Shown: one piece after another, positions 8,902 through 17,613 of the stretch
Position numbering within the stretch: position 1 is the stretch's first letter
Layout of the letters: every line of letters begins with the position of its first letter
From: Enterobacter sp. SA187
Lineage (GTDB): Bacteria; Pseudomonadota; Gammaproteobacteria; Enterobacterales; Enterobacteriaceae
DNA: 64,000 nt
Assembly: GCF_001888805.2 (NCBI RefSeq)
Contig: NZ_CP019113.1
Location: forward strand, 992,001 to 1,056,000
Reading direction: 5' to 3'
Made by a program: the position numbers and the translations under genes
The notes under the pieces: model-generated
Database searches by the model: none
What the model was told of the DNA's origin: nothing
The model's input: the letters and a program-made list of their open reading frames with translations, nothing else

Positions 8902-9047
8902 CCAAAGGGCGCTGTCTGGACAGAAAGGCGATTCGGTGCCAGATTTCGCCTCACACACATCATGGGTCCGGCTACCTCTGCCGCCACATTAACAACAAAC
9001 CTCGGGCTTCCGGCCTGTGCGCTAGCAAACATAAGAAGGGGTGTTTT

Positions 9048-10955
9048 ATGTCATCCGATATCAAGATCAAGGTGCAAAGCTTTGGTCGATTCCTTAGCAA
9101 TATGGTAATGCCCAACATCGGCGCGTTTATCGCCTGGGGTATTATTACTGCACTCTTTATTCCGACAGGATGGTTACCTAACGAAACGCTGGCGAAACTC
9201 GTCGGCCCGATGATTACTTATCTGCTGCCGCTGCTGATCGGTTATACCGGTGGTCGTCTGGTTGGCGGTGAGCGTGGCGGCGTGGTCGGTGCTATCACCA
9301 CCATGGGCGTTATCGTGGGCGCAGATATGCCGATGTTCCTCGGCGCTATGATTGCCGGTCCGCTGGGCGGTCTGTGCATCAAGAAATTTGATGCCGCGGT
9401 AGATGGTAAGATCAAATCCGGTTTCGAAATGCTGGTGAATAACTTCTCCGCCGGCATCATCGGTATGATCCTCGCCATTCTTGCCTTCCTCGGCATTGGC
9501 CCGGCGGTTGAAGTGCTGTCTAAAGCACTGGCTGCGGGCGTTAACTTCATGGTCGTCCATGACATGCTGCCGCTGGCGTCCATCTTTGTTGAACCGGCGA
9601 AAATCCTGTTCCTCAACAACGCCATCAACCACGGTATCTTCTCGCCGCTGGGTATTCAGCAATCTCACGATCTCGGCAAGTCCATCTTCTTCCTGATTGA
9701 AGCAAACCCGGGTCCGGGTATGGGTGTACTGCTGGCGTATATGTTCTTTGGTCGCGGCAGCGCGAAACAGTCTGCGGGCGGCGCGGCAATCATCCACTTC
9801 CTGGGTGGTATCCACGAAATTTACTTCCCGTATGTCCTGATGAATCCGCGTCTGCTGATCGCGGTGATCCTCGGCGGTATGACTGGCGTGTTTACGCTGA
9901 GCGTGCTGGGCGGTGGTCTGGTGTCTCCGGCGTCTCCGGGTTCTATCCTGGCGGTACTGGCGATGACCCCGAAGGGTGCCTATTTTGCTAACCTCGCCGC
10001 GATTTTCGCTGCGCTGGCCGTTTCTTTCGTCATCTCCGCCATTCTGCTGAAAACCAGCAAAGTGAAAGAAGACGACGATATTGAAGCCGCAACCCGTCGC
10101 ATGCAGGACATGAAAGCCGAGTCCAAAGGCGCCTCTCCGCTGACCGCGGGCGAAGTGTCCAACGACCTGAGCCATGTGCGTAAAATCATCGTCGCCTGTG
10201 ATGCCGGTATGGGCTCCAGCGCCATGGGCGCAGGCGTGCTGCGTAAGAAAGTGCAGGATGCGGGGCTGACTAACATCTCCGTGACCAACAGCGCGATCAA
10301 CAACCTGCCGGGCGATGTTGACCTGGTGATCACGCACCGCGACCTGACCGAGCGTGCGATGCGCCAGGTGCCGCAGGCGCAGCATATTTCGCTGACCAAC
10401 TTCCTCGACAGCGGCCTGTACACCAGCCTGACTGAACGTCTGGTTGCCGCACAGCGCCACGAGCAAAATGAAGAGAAAGTGCGCACCAGCCTGCAGGACA
10501 GCTTCGACGAAAGTAACAGCCACCTGTTCCGCCTCGGCGCAGAAAACATCTTCCTGGGCCGCACGGCGAGCACCAAAGAAGAAGCCATTATTTTTGCCGG
10601 TGAGCAGCTGGTGAAAGGCGGTTACGTTGAGCCGGAGTATGTGCAGGCGATGCTGGATCGCGAAAAATTGACCCCGACCTATCTGGGTGAGTCCATCGCC
10701 GTGCCGCACGGTACGGTTGAAGCGAAAGACCGTGTTCTGAAGACCGGCGTGGTATTCTGTCAGTATCCGGAAGGCGTACGCTTCGGTGATGATGCCGACG
10801 ACATTGCCCGTCTGGTTATCGGTATCGCCGCCCGTAACAACGAGCACATCCAGGTGATCACCAGCCTGACTAACGCGCTGGACGACGAATCTGTGATTGA
10901 GCGCCTGACACACACGCAGAGCGTTGAAGAAGTGCTGGCCCTGCTGAACAAGTAA
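9048..10955 (+). CDS. mtlA: Mannitol-specific PTS permease EIICBA
   Basis: MtlA imports D-mannitol and phosphorylates it to mannitol 1-phosphate using phosphate from HPr. The 635 residues (637 in E. coli) comprise the membrane EIIC domain (residues 1 to about 335, with the substrate motif GGIHE and Glu257), the EIIB domain with phosphocysteine Cys384 in ACDAGMGSS, and the EIIA domain with phosphohistidine His554 in AVPHGT. All three catalytic positions keep the E. coli numbering. A strong AAGGGG-type ribosome-binding site precedes the ATG. It is the first gene of mtlADR, controlled by the CRP sites upstream. Confidence 0.98.
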   Translation: MSSDIKIKVQSFGRFLSNMVMPNIGAFIAWGIITALFIPTGWLPNETLAKLVGPMITYLLPLLIGYTGGRLVGGERGGVVGAITTMGVIVGADMPMFLGAMIAGPLGGLCIKKFDAAVDGKIKSGFEMLVNNFSAGIIGMILAILAFLGIGPAVEVLSKALAAGVNFMVVHDMLPLASIFVEPAKILFLNNAINHGIFSPLGIQQSHDLGKSIFFLIEANPGPGMGVLLAYMFFGRGSAKQSAGGAAIIHFLGGIHEIYFPYVLMNPRLLIAVILGGMTGVFTLSVLGGGLVSPASPGSILAVLAMTPKGAYFANLAAIFAALAVSFVISAILLKTSKVKEDDDIEAATRRMQDMKAESKGASPLTAGEVSNDLSHVRKIIVACDAGMGSSAMGAGVLRKKVQDAGLTNISVTNSAINNLPGDVDLVITHRDLTERAMRQVPQAQHISLTNFLDSGLYTSLTERLVAAQRHEQNEEKVRTSLQDSFDESNSHLFRLGAENIFLGRTASTKEEAIIFAGEQLVKGGYVEPEYVQAMLDREKLTPTYLGESIAVPHGTVEAKDRVLKTGVVFCQYPEGVRFGDDADDIARLVIGIAARNNEHIQVITSLTNALDDESVIERLTHTQSVEEVLALLNK

Positions 10956-10973
10956 GGTTACGCCCTTTCCCCT

Positions 10974-11032
10974 CTCCCATTGGGAGAGGGTTAGGGTGAG
11001 GGGAATTCGCCTCCTCACCCCAGCCCTCTCGG
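10974..11032. repeat. Palindromic intergenic repeat between mtlA and mtlD
   Basis: The element has two nested hairpins. CCCTCTCCC and GGGAGAGGG pair across a short loop. Then GAGAGGG...GGTGAGG pairs imperfectly (16 of 18) with CCTCACC...CCCTCTC. The same core (CCTCTCCC/GGGAGAGG) recurs at 13231 and 63757. Similar CCCTCTCC/GGGTGAGG palindromes are dispersed between genes in Enterobacter-group genomes. Within this operon it may act as an mRNA-stabilising or processing hairpin that lowers mtlD relative to mtlA. Confidence 0.75.
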
Positions 11033-11058
11033 GTAAAAACATTGATGAAGGTAATTCT

Positions 11059-12207
11059 ATGAAAGCATTACATTTTGGCGCAGGTAATATCGGACGTGGT
11101 TTCATCGGCAAATTGCTGGCGGACGCGGGTATTGAGCTGACATTCGCCGATGTGAATCAGGCCGTGCTCGATGCCCTGAATGCCCGTCATAGCTATCAGG
11201 TTCACGTTGTTGGTGAAAATGAGCAGGTGGACACCGTTTCCGGCGTTAACGCGGTCAACAGCACTGGCGATGAAGTCATCGATCTCATCGCGCAGGTGGA
11301 TCTGGTGACCACGGCGGTTGGCCCGGTGGTGCTGGAGCGCATTGCTCCTGCCATCGCCAAAGGTCTGGCAAAACGTAAAGCCCAGGGTAACGACACGCCG
11401 CTGAATATCATCGCCTGTGAAAACATGGTGCGCGGCACCACGCAGCTGAAAGGCCACGTGTTCAACGCGCTGGCGGAAGAGGATAAAGCCTGGGTGGAAG
11501 CGCATACCGGCTTTGTGGACTCCGCTGTAGACCGTATCGTGCCGCCGTCGGCCTCCGCTACCAACGATCCGCTGGAAGTCACCGTGGAAACCTTCAGCGA
11601 ATGGATCGTCGACCAGACCCAGTTCAAAGGCACGCTGCCGAATATTCCGGGCATGGAGCTGACCGATAACCTGATGGCCTTCGTGGAGCGTAAGCTCTTC
11701 ACCCTGAATACCGGCCACGCCATTACCGCCTATCTCGGCCAGCAGGCCGGTTTGCAGACTATCCGTGATGCCATTCTCGACGAGAAAATCCGTACTGTGG
11801 TAAAAGGTGCGATGGTGGAAAGCGGCGCGGTGCTGATCAAACGTTATGGCTTTGAAACGCAGAAACACGCCGCCTATATCCAGAAAATTTTGGGTCGTTT
11901 CGAAAACCCCTATCTGAAAGATGATGTGGAGCGCGTTGGCCGTCAGCCGCTGCGTAAACTGAGCGCGGGCGATCGCCTGATCAAGCCGCTGCTGGGCACG
12001 CTGGAATACGACCTGCCGCATCACAACCTGGTGCTGGGTATTGCCGCCGCGATGCACTATCGCAGCGAGCAGGATCCGCAGGCCATTGAGCTGGCGCAGT
12101 TGATTGAAGAGAAAGGCCCGCAGGCGGCTCTGGCGCAGATTTCCGGGCTGGACGCGGCGAGCGACGTCGTGACCGAGGCCGTTAACGCGTACAACGCAAA
12201 GGCATGA
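11059..12207 (+). CDS. mtlD: Mannitol-1-phosphate 5-dehydrogenase
   Basis: MtlD oxidises mannitol 1-phosphate to fructose 6-phosphate with NAD+, feeding glycolysis. The product has 382 residues, exactly the E. coli length, with an N-terminal dinucleotide-binding motif GAGNIGRG at residues 7-14 and the long-chain polyol dehydrogenase core. The ATG at 11059 follows GAAGG and gives the conserved MKALHFGAGNIGRG start; the in-frame extension upstream runs into the repeat element and is not coding. Confidence 0.98.
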   Translation: MKALHFGAGNIGRGFIGKLLADAGIELTFADVNQAVLDALNARHSYQVHVVGENEQVDTVSGVNAVNSTGDEVIDLIAQVDLVTTAVGPVVLERIAPAIAKGLAKRKAQGNDTPLNIIACENMVRGTTQLKGHVFNALAEEDKAWVEAHTGFVDSAVDRIVPPSASATNDPLEVTVETFSEWIVDQTQFKGTLPNIPGMELTDNLMAFVERKLFTLNTGHAITAYLGQQAGLQTIRDAILDEKIRTVVKGAMVESGAVLIKRYGFETQKHAAYIQKILGRFENPYLKDDVERVGRQPLRKLSAGDRLIKPLLGTLEYDLPHHNLVLGIAAAMHYRSEQDPQAIELAQLIEEKGPQAALAQISGLDAASDVVTEAVNAYNAKA

Positions 12208-12794
12208 TGCCAAACCCGGCGCGGAGCTTTCCGCGCCCGAACAACAGATTGTCGGATATGCAGGCAATAATGGAAGAAACCCAGGCCTTTGAAAACCGTG
12301 TGCTTGAGCGTCTTAATGCAGGCAAAACCGTACGCAGCTTTTTGATCGCCGCCGTCGAGCTACTGACCGAGGCGGTGAACATTCTGGTGCTTCAGGTTTT
12401 TCGCAAAGACGATTACGCGGTGAAATATGCCGTTGAGCCGCTGCTGGACGGCAACGGCCCGCTGGGCGATTTGTCGGTGCGCTTAAAACTGATTTACGGG
12501 CTTGGCGTCATCAGCCGTCCGGAATACGAGGACGCCGAGCTGCTGATGGCGCTGCGGGAAGAGCTGAATCACGACGGCAACGAATACGCTTTCACCGACG
12601 ACGAGATCTTGGGCCCCTTCGGTGAGCTGCACTGCGTCGCCGCCCTGCCCCCCGCGCCGCAGTTTGATCTCAGCGATGCCGATCTCTATGCCATGCAAAA
12701 GCAGCGTTATCAACAGGTTGTACGTTCCACCATGGTGCTTTCCCTGACAGAGCTGATCTCCCGCATCAGCCTGAAAAAAGCCTTTCAGAAGTAA
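12207..12794 (+). CDS. mtlR: Mannitol operon repressor MtlR
   Basis: MtlR represses the mtl operon in E. coli; it has no classical helix-turn-helix. The 195 residues equal the E. coli length and are nearly identical to it from NNRLSDMQA onward. Two adjacent ATGs (12204 and 12207) overlap the mtlD stop; the second gives the E. coli length and leaves slightly more room after AAAGG. The first dozen codons differ from E. coli and coincide with a perfect hairpin (12218-12237), so initiation may be modulated or may occur further downstream, for instance at the ATG at 12258. Confidence 0.94.
   Translation: MPNPARSFPRPNNRLSDMQAIMEETQAFENRVLERLNAGKTVRSFLIAAVELLTEAVNILVLQVFRKDDYAVKYAVEPLLDGNGPLGDLSVRLKLIYGLGVISRPEYEDAELLMALREELNHDGNEYAFTDDEILGPFGELHCVAALPPAPQFDLSDADLYAMQKQRYQQVVRSTMVLSLTELISRISLKKAFQK
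12218..12237 (+). promoter_or_regulatory. Perfect GC hairpin in the 5' end of mtlR
   Basis: GGCGCGGA and TCCGCGCC pair perfectly across GCTT, starting 11 bases after the mtlR start codon. No U-tract follows, so it is not a typical terminator. A hairpin this close to the start could limit MtlR synthesis relative to MtlD. Confidence 0.5.
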
Positions 12795-12853
12795 CCGCCC
12801 GCGGTTTAGTGTATCCTTAGCGCAATATCTCCCCGATTCAGAGTCCAATTGTC

Positions 12854-13216
12854 ATGAAAGAAGTTGAAAAGAGTGAAATTAAACGCCTGAGCGATCGCCT
12901 TGACGCTATCCGCCACCAGCAGGCCGATATTTCGCTGGCCGAAGCCGCCGACAAATACGCCGAGCTGGAAAAAGAAAAAGAGACGCTGGAAGGCGAAATC
13001 GCCCGTTTGCGCGCCCTGCACGGGCATAAGCTGAGCAAAGAAGCGCAGAAACTGGCGGATATGCCGTTCCGCCGCGCCATCACCAAAAAAGAACAGGCCG
13101 ACATGGGCAAGCTGAAGAAAAGCGTGCGCGGCCTGGTGGTGGTGCATCCGATGACCGAATTAGGTCGCGAAATGAAGCTGACCGAGATGACCGGCTTTTC
13201 GAAAACCGAATTCTGA
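12854..13216 (+). CDS. yibL: Conserved protein YibL
   Basis: This 120-residue protein matches E. coli YibL in length and sequence pattern. Its N-terminal half (residues 5-60) is a charged helix with coiled-coil character (EKSEIKRLSDRLDAIR, then EKEKETLEGEIARL); the C-terminal half is basic. E. coli YibL is a ribosome-associated protein of unclear function. It follows mtlR by 59 bases and ends just before a strong terminator. Confidence 0.95.
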   Translation: MKEVEKSEIKRLSDRLDAIRHQQADISLAEAADKYAELEKEKETLEGEIARLRALHGHKLSKEAQKLADMPFRRAITKKEQADMGKLKKSVRGLVVVHPMTELGREMKLTEMTGFSKTEF

Positions 13217-13230
13217 TCCCCTGCTTTCTG

Positions 13231-13260
13231 ACCTCTCCCCGTCCGCGGGAGAGGTTTTTA
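13231..13260 (+). terminator. Rho-independent terminator after yibL
   Basis: ACCTCTCCC and GGGAGAGGT pair, followed by TTTTTA. The arms share the core of the dispersed palindrome at 10974 and 63757, suggesting that a repeat arm was recruited as the terminator. Confidence 0.9.
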
Positions 13261-13280
13261 TCTGCGCTTCCCTTCTGATG

Positions 13281-13291
13281 TGGTCCTACCA
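13281..13291. promoter_or_regulatory. Probable LldR operator O1
   Basis: TGGTCCTACCA is a perfect TGGT-N3-ACCA palindrome, the type bound by FadR/PdhR/LldR-like GntR regulators. Its centre is 126 bases from the second site (13407), matching the roughly 127-base separation of operators O1 and O2 known for E. coli lldPRD. Confidence 0.75.
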
Positions 13292-13406
13292 ATCCTGCCC
13301 CTGAGTCCTGTTCTGCTCACAGATATATCATTTCCTGTCACACATGCATTGCCAGTCAATAACATTTAGTTAACCATTCATTGTCATTAACCCTACAAAC
13401 CTTAAC

Positions 13407-13417
13407 TGGCAGGGCCA
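13407..13417. promoter_or_regulatory. Probable LldR operator O2
   Basis: TGGCAGGGCCA is a TGGC-N3-GCCA variant of the operator palindrome, downstream of the expected lldP transcription start (near 13383 by analogy). Looping between the two sites is the model for E. coli. Between them lies an AT-rich stretch with GTTAA and CATTAA elements that could bind ArcA. Confidence 0.6.
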
Positions 13418-13493
13418 CTTTTACAGACAGTGTGACGTGCAGACGAGCGCAGACTCGCCGCGCGACAGGATAAATGGCCCTCAGGAGATCTTC

Positions 13494-15149
13494 ATGAGCC
13501 TCTGGCAACAAAATTACGATCCGGCAGGGAATCTGTGGCTGTCGAGCCTTATCGCCTCGTTACCGATCCTGTTTTTCTTCTTCGCCTTAATTAAGCTCAA
13601 GCTGAAAGGCTACGTCGCCGCCAGCTGGACGGTTGCCATCGCGCTGGCCGTTGCCCTGTTCTTCTACGATATGCCGGTGGATAACGCCCTCGCCTCGGTG
13701 GTGTACGGCTTCTTCTATGGCCTGTGGCCGATTGCGTGGATCATCGTCGCGGCGGTCTTTGTCTATAAAATCTCGGTCAAAACCGGCCAGTTTGAGATCA
13801 TTCGCTCGTCCATTCTCTCCATTACGCCGGACCAGCGCCTGCAAATGCTGATCGTCGGCTTCTCGTTCGGGGCCTTTCTGGAAGGGGCCGCGGGCTTTGG
13901 CGCGCCGGTCGCCATTACCGCTGCGCTGCTGGTGGGGCTGGGCTTTAAACCACTGTATGCCGCCGGGCTATGCCTGATCGTCAACACCGCGCCGGTGGCG
14001 TTTGGCGCGATGGGTATTCCCATTCTCGTGGCAGGCCAGGTAACCGGCCTCGACAGCTTTGAAATCGGCCAGATGGTGGGCCGTCAGCTGCCGTTCCTGA
14101 CCATCATCGTGCTGTTCTGGATCATGGCGATTATGGACGGCTGGCGCGGCGTGAAGGAAACCTGGCCTGCGGTGATCGTGGCGGGCGGCTCCTTTGCCAT
14201 CGCCCAGTACCTCAGCTCTAACTTTCTCGGGCCGGAACTGCCGGACATTATCTCCTCGCTGGTTTCGCTGGTGTGCCTGACGCTGTTCCTGCGCCGCTGG
14301 CAGCCGGTGCGCATCTTCCGCTTTGAAGATGTGAATGCCACTGCGAATGATGCCGCCGTTACGCCGAAATCCTACTCCCGCGGGCAAATCATACGCGCCT
14401 GGTCGCCGTTCCTGTTTCTGACCGCCACCGTCACCCTGTGGAGCATTCCGCCGTTTAAAGCGCTGTTTGCCCCTGGCGGCGCGATGTACGACTGGGTGAT
14501 TAATATCTCCGTGCCGTATCTGGATAAGCTGGTGGCGCGTATGCCGCCGGTAGTGAGCGCGGCCACGCCTTATGCGGCGGTATATAAGTTCGACTGGTTC
14601 TCCGCCACCGGCACGGCCATTCTGTTCGCGGCGCTGATCTCCATCGTCTGGCTGCGTATGAAGCCGAAAGAGGCGCTCTACACCTTCGGCAGCACGCTGA
14701 AAGAGCTGGCGCTGCCGATCTACTCCATTGGCATGGTGCTGGCGTTCGCCTTTATCTCTAATTATTCCGGGCTGTCCTCGACGCTGGCGCTGGCGCTTTC
14801 CCATACCGGTCATGCGTTTACCTTTTTCTCGCCGTTCCTCGGCTGGCTGGGGGTATTCCTGACCGGCTCCGACACCTCCTCGAACGCGCTCTTTGCCGCC
14901 CTGCAGGCGACCGCCGCCCAGCAAATTGGCGTCTCGGATGTGCTGCTGGTGGCGGCGAATACCACCGGCGGCGTGACCGGCAAGATGATCTCGCCGCAGT
15001 CTATCGCCATCGCCTGCGCGGCGGTGGGGCTGGTGGGTAAAGAGTCCGATCTGTTCCGCTTTACCGTTAAACACAGCCTGATTTTCACCTGCATGGTGGG
15101 AGTGATCACTACACTTCAGGCATACGTTCTGACCTGGATGATCCCATGA
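13494..15149 (+). CDS. lldP: L-lactate permease LldP
   Basis: LldP is an inner-membrane H+ symporter for L-lactate (also D-lactate and glycolate). The 551 residues equal the E. coli protein, with 12 or more hydrophobic helices and family motifs such as GAFLEGAAGFGAPVAI. The ATG at 13494 follows CAGGAG and gives the conserved MSLWQQNYDP N terminus. It is the first gene of lldPRD; lldR overlaps its stop by 4 bases. Confidence 0.98.
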   Translation: MSLWQQNYDPAGNLWLSSLIASLPILFFFFALIKLKLKGYVAASWTVAIALAVALFFYDMPVDNALASVVYGFFYGLWPIAWIIVAAVFVYKISVKTGQFEIIRSSILSITPDQRLQMLIVGFSFGAFLEGAAGFGAPVAITAALLVGLGFKPLYAAGLCLIVNTAPVAFGAMGIPILVAGQVTGLDSFEIGQMVGRQLPFLTIIVLFWIMAIMDGWRGVKETWPAVIVAGGSFAIAQYLSSNFLGPELPDIISSLVSLVCLTLFLRRWQPVRIFRFEDVNATANDAAVTPKSYSRGQIIRAWSPFLFLTATVTLWSIPPFKALFAPGGAMYDWVINISVPYLDKLVARMPPVVSAATPYAAVYKFDWFSATGTAILFAALISIVWLRMKPKEALYTFGSTLKELALPIYSIGMVLAFAFISNYSGLSSTLALALSHTGHAFTFFSPFLGWLGVFLTGSDTSSNALFAALQATAAQQIGVSDVLLVAANTTGGVTGKMISPQSIAIACAAVGLVGKESDLFRFTVKHSLIFTCMVGVITTLQAYVLTWMIP

Positions 15150-15889
15150 TAGTGATGCCCGTGCGTCTGTCCGACACCATCGCCGATCGCTTGCGTGCGC
15201 TGATAGACGAACAGCAGCTTGAGCCGGGGGCGCGTTTGCCCGCCGAGCGCAAGCTGGCCGCCCAGCTTGGCGTCTCCCGCAATTCTCTGCGGGAGGCGAT
15301 TGCGAAGTTGATCAGCGAAGGCGTGCTGCTCAGCCGACGCGGCGGCGGCACCTTTGTGCGCTGGCCGCAGGAAGACTGGACAGAGCAAAATATTGTTTAT
15401 CCGCTGAAAACCCTGATGGCAGACGATCCGGACTACAGCTTCGATATTCTGGAAGCCCGCCATGCCATTGAAGCCAGTACCGCCTGGCACGCCGCCCTGC
15501 GCGCCACCGCTGCGGATAAAGAAAAAATTCAGCTCTGCTTTGACGCCACCCTGAGCGATGACCCGGATCTCGCTTCGCAGGCGGATGTGCGCTTTCACTT
15601 AGCCATCGCTGAAGCGTCGCACAATGTGGTGCTGTTGCAGACCATGCGCGGCTTTTTCGATCTGCTGCAACTGTCAGTGAAACAGAGCCGCCAGCGGATG
15701 TATTTCGTGCCGCCGGTGTTCGCGCAGCTCACCGAACAGCATCAGGCGGTGATGAACGCGATTATGGCCGGTGACGCCGACGGCGCGCGTAAAGCGATGA
15801 TGCTGCATCTGGAATTTGTGCATACCACCATTAAACGATTCGATGAAGATCAGGCCCGCCAGGCGCGCATCACCCGCCTGCCCGGTTAA
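15146..15889 (+). CDS. lldR: GntR-family regulator of L-lactate utilisation LldR
   Basis: LldR is a FadR-subfamily regulator that represses lldPRD without L-lactate and activates it with the inducer. The 247 residues contain an N-terminal winged helix (residues 5-70, with ERKLAAQLGVSRNSLREA and the RRGGGTF wing) and a C-terminal all-helical FCD effector domain. It overlaps lldP by ATGA. E. coli LldR is slightly longer (258). Its probable operators lie at 13281 and 13407. Confidence 0.96.
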   Translation: MIVMPVRLSDTIADRLRALIDEQQLEPGARLPAERKLAAQLGVSRNSLREAIAKLISEGVLLSRRGGGTFVRWPQEDWTEQNIVYPLKTLMADDPDYSFDILEARHAIEASTAWHAALRATAADKEKIQLCFDATLSDDPDLASQADVRFHLAIAEASHNVVLLQTMRGFFDLLQLSVKQSRQRMYFVPPVFAQLTEQHQAVMNAIMAGDADGARKAMMLHLEFVHTTIKRFDEDQARQARITRLPG

Positions 15890-15915
15890 CCCAATAAACT
15901 GTCAGGGAGAAACCC

Positions 15916-17100
15916 ATGATTATTTCCGCCGCCAGTGATTACCGCGCCACCGCGCAGCGCATCCTGCCACCCTTTCTTTTCCATTACATCGACGGCGGCG
16001 CGTACGCGGAATATACGCTGCGCCGTAACGTGGAAGATCTCTCGCAGGTCGCGCTGCGCCAGCGCGTTCTGAAAAACATGTCCGATTTGAGTCTGGAAAC
16101 CACGCTGTTTAATGAAAAACTGTCGATGCCGGTGGCGCTGGCTCCGGTCGGGCTGTGCGGCATGTACGCGCGGCGCGGCGAAGTGCAGGCGGCAGCGGCT
16201 GCCGATGCGAAAGGCATCCCTTTCACCCTGTCGACGGTATCCGTCTGCCCGATTGAAGAGGTCGCTCCGACGATTAAGCGTCCGATGTGGTTCCAGTTGT
16301 ACGTGCTGCGCGATCGCGGCTTTATGCGTAACGCGCTGGAGCGCGCCAAAGCGGCAGGATGTTCAACGCTGGTGTTTACCGTGGATATGCCGACGCCAGG
16401 CGCGCGTTACCGGGACGCCCATTCCGGCATGAGCGGCGCCAACGCGGCGATGCGCCGTTACTGGCAGGCGGTAACGCATCCTCAGTGGGCGTGGGATGTC
16501 GGCGTCAATGGCCGTCCTCACGATCTGGGCAACATCTCCACCTACCTCGGCAAGCCGACCGGGCTGGAAGATTATATTGGCTGGCTGGCGAATAACTTCG
16601 ATCCATCGATTTCCTGGAAAGACCTGGAGTGGATCCGCGAATACTGGGACGGCCCGATGGTGATCAAAGGGATCCTCGATGCAGAAGATGCGCGCGATGC
16701 GGTGCGCTTTGGCGCAGACGGCATTGTGGTATCGAACCACGGCGGCCGCCAGCTGGACGGCGTGCTCTCTTCCGCCCGCGCGCTGCCCGCCATTGCCGAT
16801 GCGGTGAAAGGTGACATCGCGATCCTCGCAGACAGTGGCATCCGTAACGGGCTGGACGTCGTACGGATGATCGCCCTGGGCGCGGATACCGTGCTGCTGG
16901 GCCGTGCCTATCTGTATGCGCTGGCGACCCACGGCCAGGCGGGCGTGGCGAACCTGCTTAACCTGATCGAAAAAGAGATGCGCGTGGCGATGACGCTAAC
17001 CGGGGCGCGTTCTATCAGCGAAATCAGCCGCGACTCGCTGGTGCAGAACGTTGAGCATGAATCGGTGTTTGCGCCGGTGAAAACAGGCGATGCCGCCTGA
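15916..17100 (+). CDS. lldD: FMN-dependent L-lactate dehydrogenase LldD
   Basis: LldD is the membrane-associated flavoprotein that oxidises L-lactate to pyruvate and passes electrons to quinone. The 394 residues have the alpha-hydroxy-acid oxidase fold; the catalytic base His275 lies in SNHGGRQLDG, with FMN-phosphate contacts in LADSGIRNGLDVVR. A GGGAGAA ribosome-binding site precedes the ATG. It is the last gene of lldPRD. Confidence 0.98.
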   Translation: MIISAASDYRATAQRILPPFLFHYIDGGAYAEYTLRRNVEDLSQVALRQRVLKNMSDLSLETTLFNEKLSMPVALAPVGLCGMYARRGEVQAAAAADAKGIPFTLSTVSVCPIEEVAPTIKRPMWFQLYVLRDRGFMRNALERAKAAGCSTLVFTVDMPTPGARYRDAHSGMSGANAAMRRYWQAVTHPQWAWDVGVNGRPHDLGNISTYLGKPTGLEDYIGWLANNFDPSISWKDLEWIREYWDGPMVIKGILDAEDARDAVRFGADGIVVSNHGGRQLDGVLSSARALPAIADAVKGDIAILADSGIRNGLDVVRMIALGADTVLLGRAYLYALATHGQAGVANLLNLIEKEMRVAMTLTGARSISEISRDSLVQNVEHESVFAPVKTGDAA

Positions 17101-17137
17101 TTTTTGCTATGCTGCCCGCCATTATTGAGGGGGCAGC

Positions 17138-17611
17138 ATGCTGAACATTGTTTTATTCGAACCTGAAATCCCGCCGAACACCGGGAACATTATCCGCCTG
17201 TGCGCCAACACCGGTTTTCGCCTGCATATTATCGAACCTATGGGTTTTACCTGGGATGATAAGCGTCTGCGCCGCGCCGGGCTGGATTATCATGAATTTA
17301 CCGCGGTGGTGCGTCACGCTGACTACGCCGCTTTTGTGGCAGCGGAAAATCCGCAGCGGCTGTTTGCTTTGACCACCAAAGGCACGCCAGCCCACAGCGC
17401 GGTGAGTTATCAGGACGGGGATTATCTGATGTTTGGTCCGGAGACACGCGGTCTGCCTGCCGCCATTCTGGACGCGCTGCCCAAAGAGCAGAAGATCCGC
17501 ATCCCGATGATGCCGGACAGCCGCAGCATGAACCTGTCTAATGCCGTGTCGGTCGTGGTGTACGAGGCCTGGCGTCAGCTTGGCTATCCGGGCGCGGTAC
17601 TGCGCAGCTAG
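17138..17611 (+). CDS. trmL: tRNA (cytidine(34)/uridine(34)-2'-O)-methyltransferase TrmL
   Basis: TrmL methylates the wobble ribose of tRNA-Leu isoacceptors. The 157 residues form a minimal SPOUT methyltransferase: an N-terminal PEIPPNTGNIIR motif, LMFGPETRGLP (motif 2) and MNLSNAVSVVVYEA (motif 3) forming the trefoil knot. It converges with cysE, leaving only 2 bases between the stop codons. Confidence 0.97.
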   Translation: MLNIVLFEPEIPPNTGNIIRLCANTGFRLHIIEPMGFTWDDKRLRRAGLDYHEFTAVVRHADYAAFVAAENPQRLFALTTKGTPAHSAVSYQDGDYLMFGPETRGLPAAILDALPKEQKIRIPMMPDSRSMNLSNAVSVVVYEAWRQLGYPGAVLRS

Positions 17612-17613
17612 CG

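Larger units (their letters stand above)
8535..9047. promoter_or_regulatory. Mannitol operon control region (513 bases without a gene)
   Basis: This AT-rich stretch separates divergent yibF and mtlA. It carries four strong and one weak CRP-like palindrome, listed separately. E. coli mtlA is known to be controlled by multiple cAMP-CRP sites together with MtlR, and the arrangement here fits that. The mtlA ribosome-binding site AAGAAGGGG lies just before 9048. Short ORFs in the region have no ribosome-binding site or family support and look like chance. Confidence 0.8.

Noticed and set aside
8770..9108. A 112-codon open frame across the mtlA control region
   Set aside because: It starts inside a CRP site, has no ribosome-binding site and overlaps the mtlA start in another frame.
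9174..11111. A 645-codon open frame antisense to mtlA
   Set aside because: It is a shadow of the mtlA codon usage (His/Gln-rich product), with no ribosome-binding site or family resemblance; mtlA is certain.
13968..15074. A long antisense frame in lldP
   Set aside because: Low-complexity Arg/His/Gln-rich product opposite a certain gene; a typical shadow of GC-rich coding sequence.
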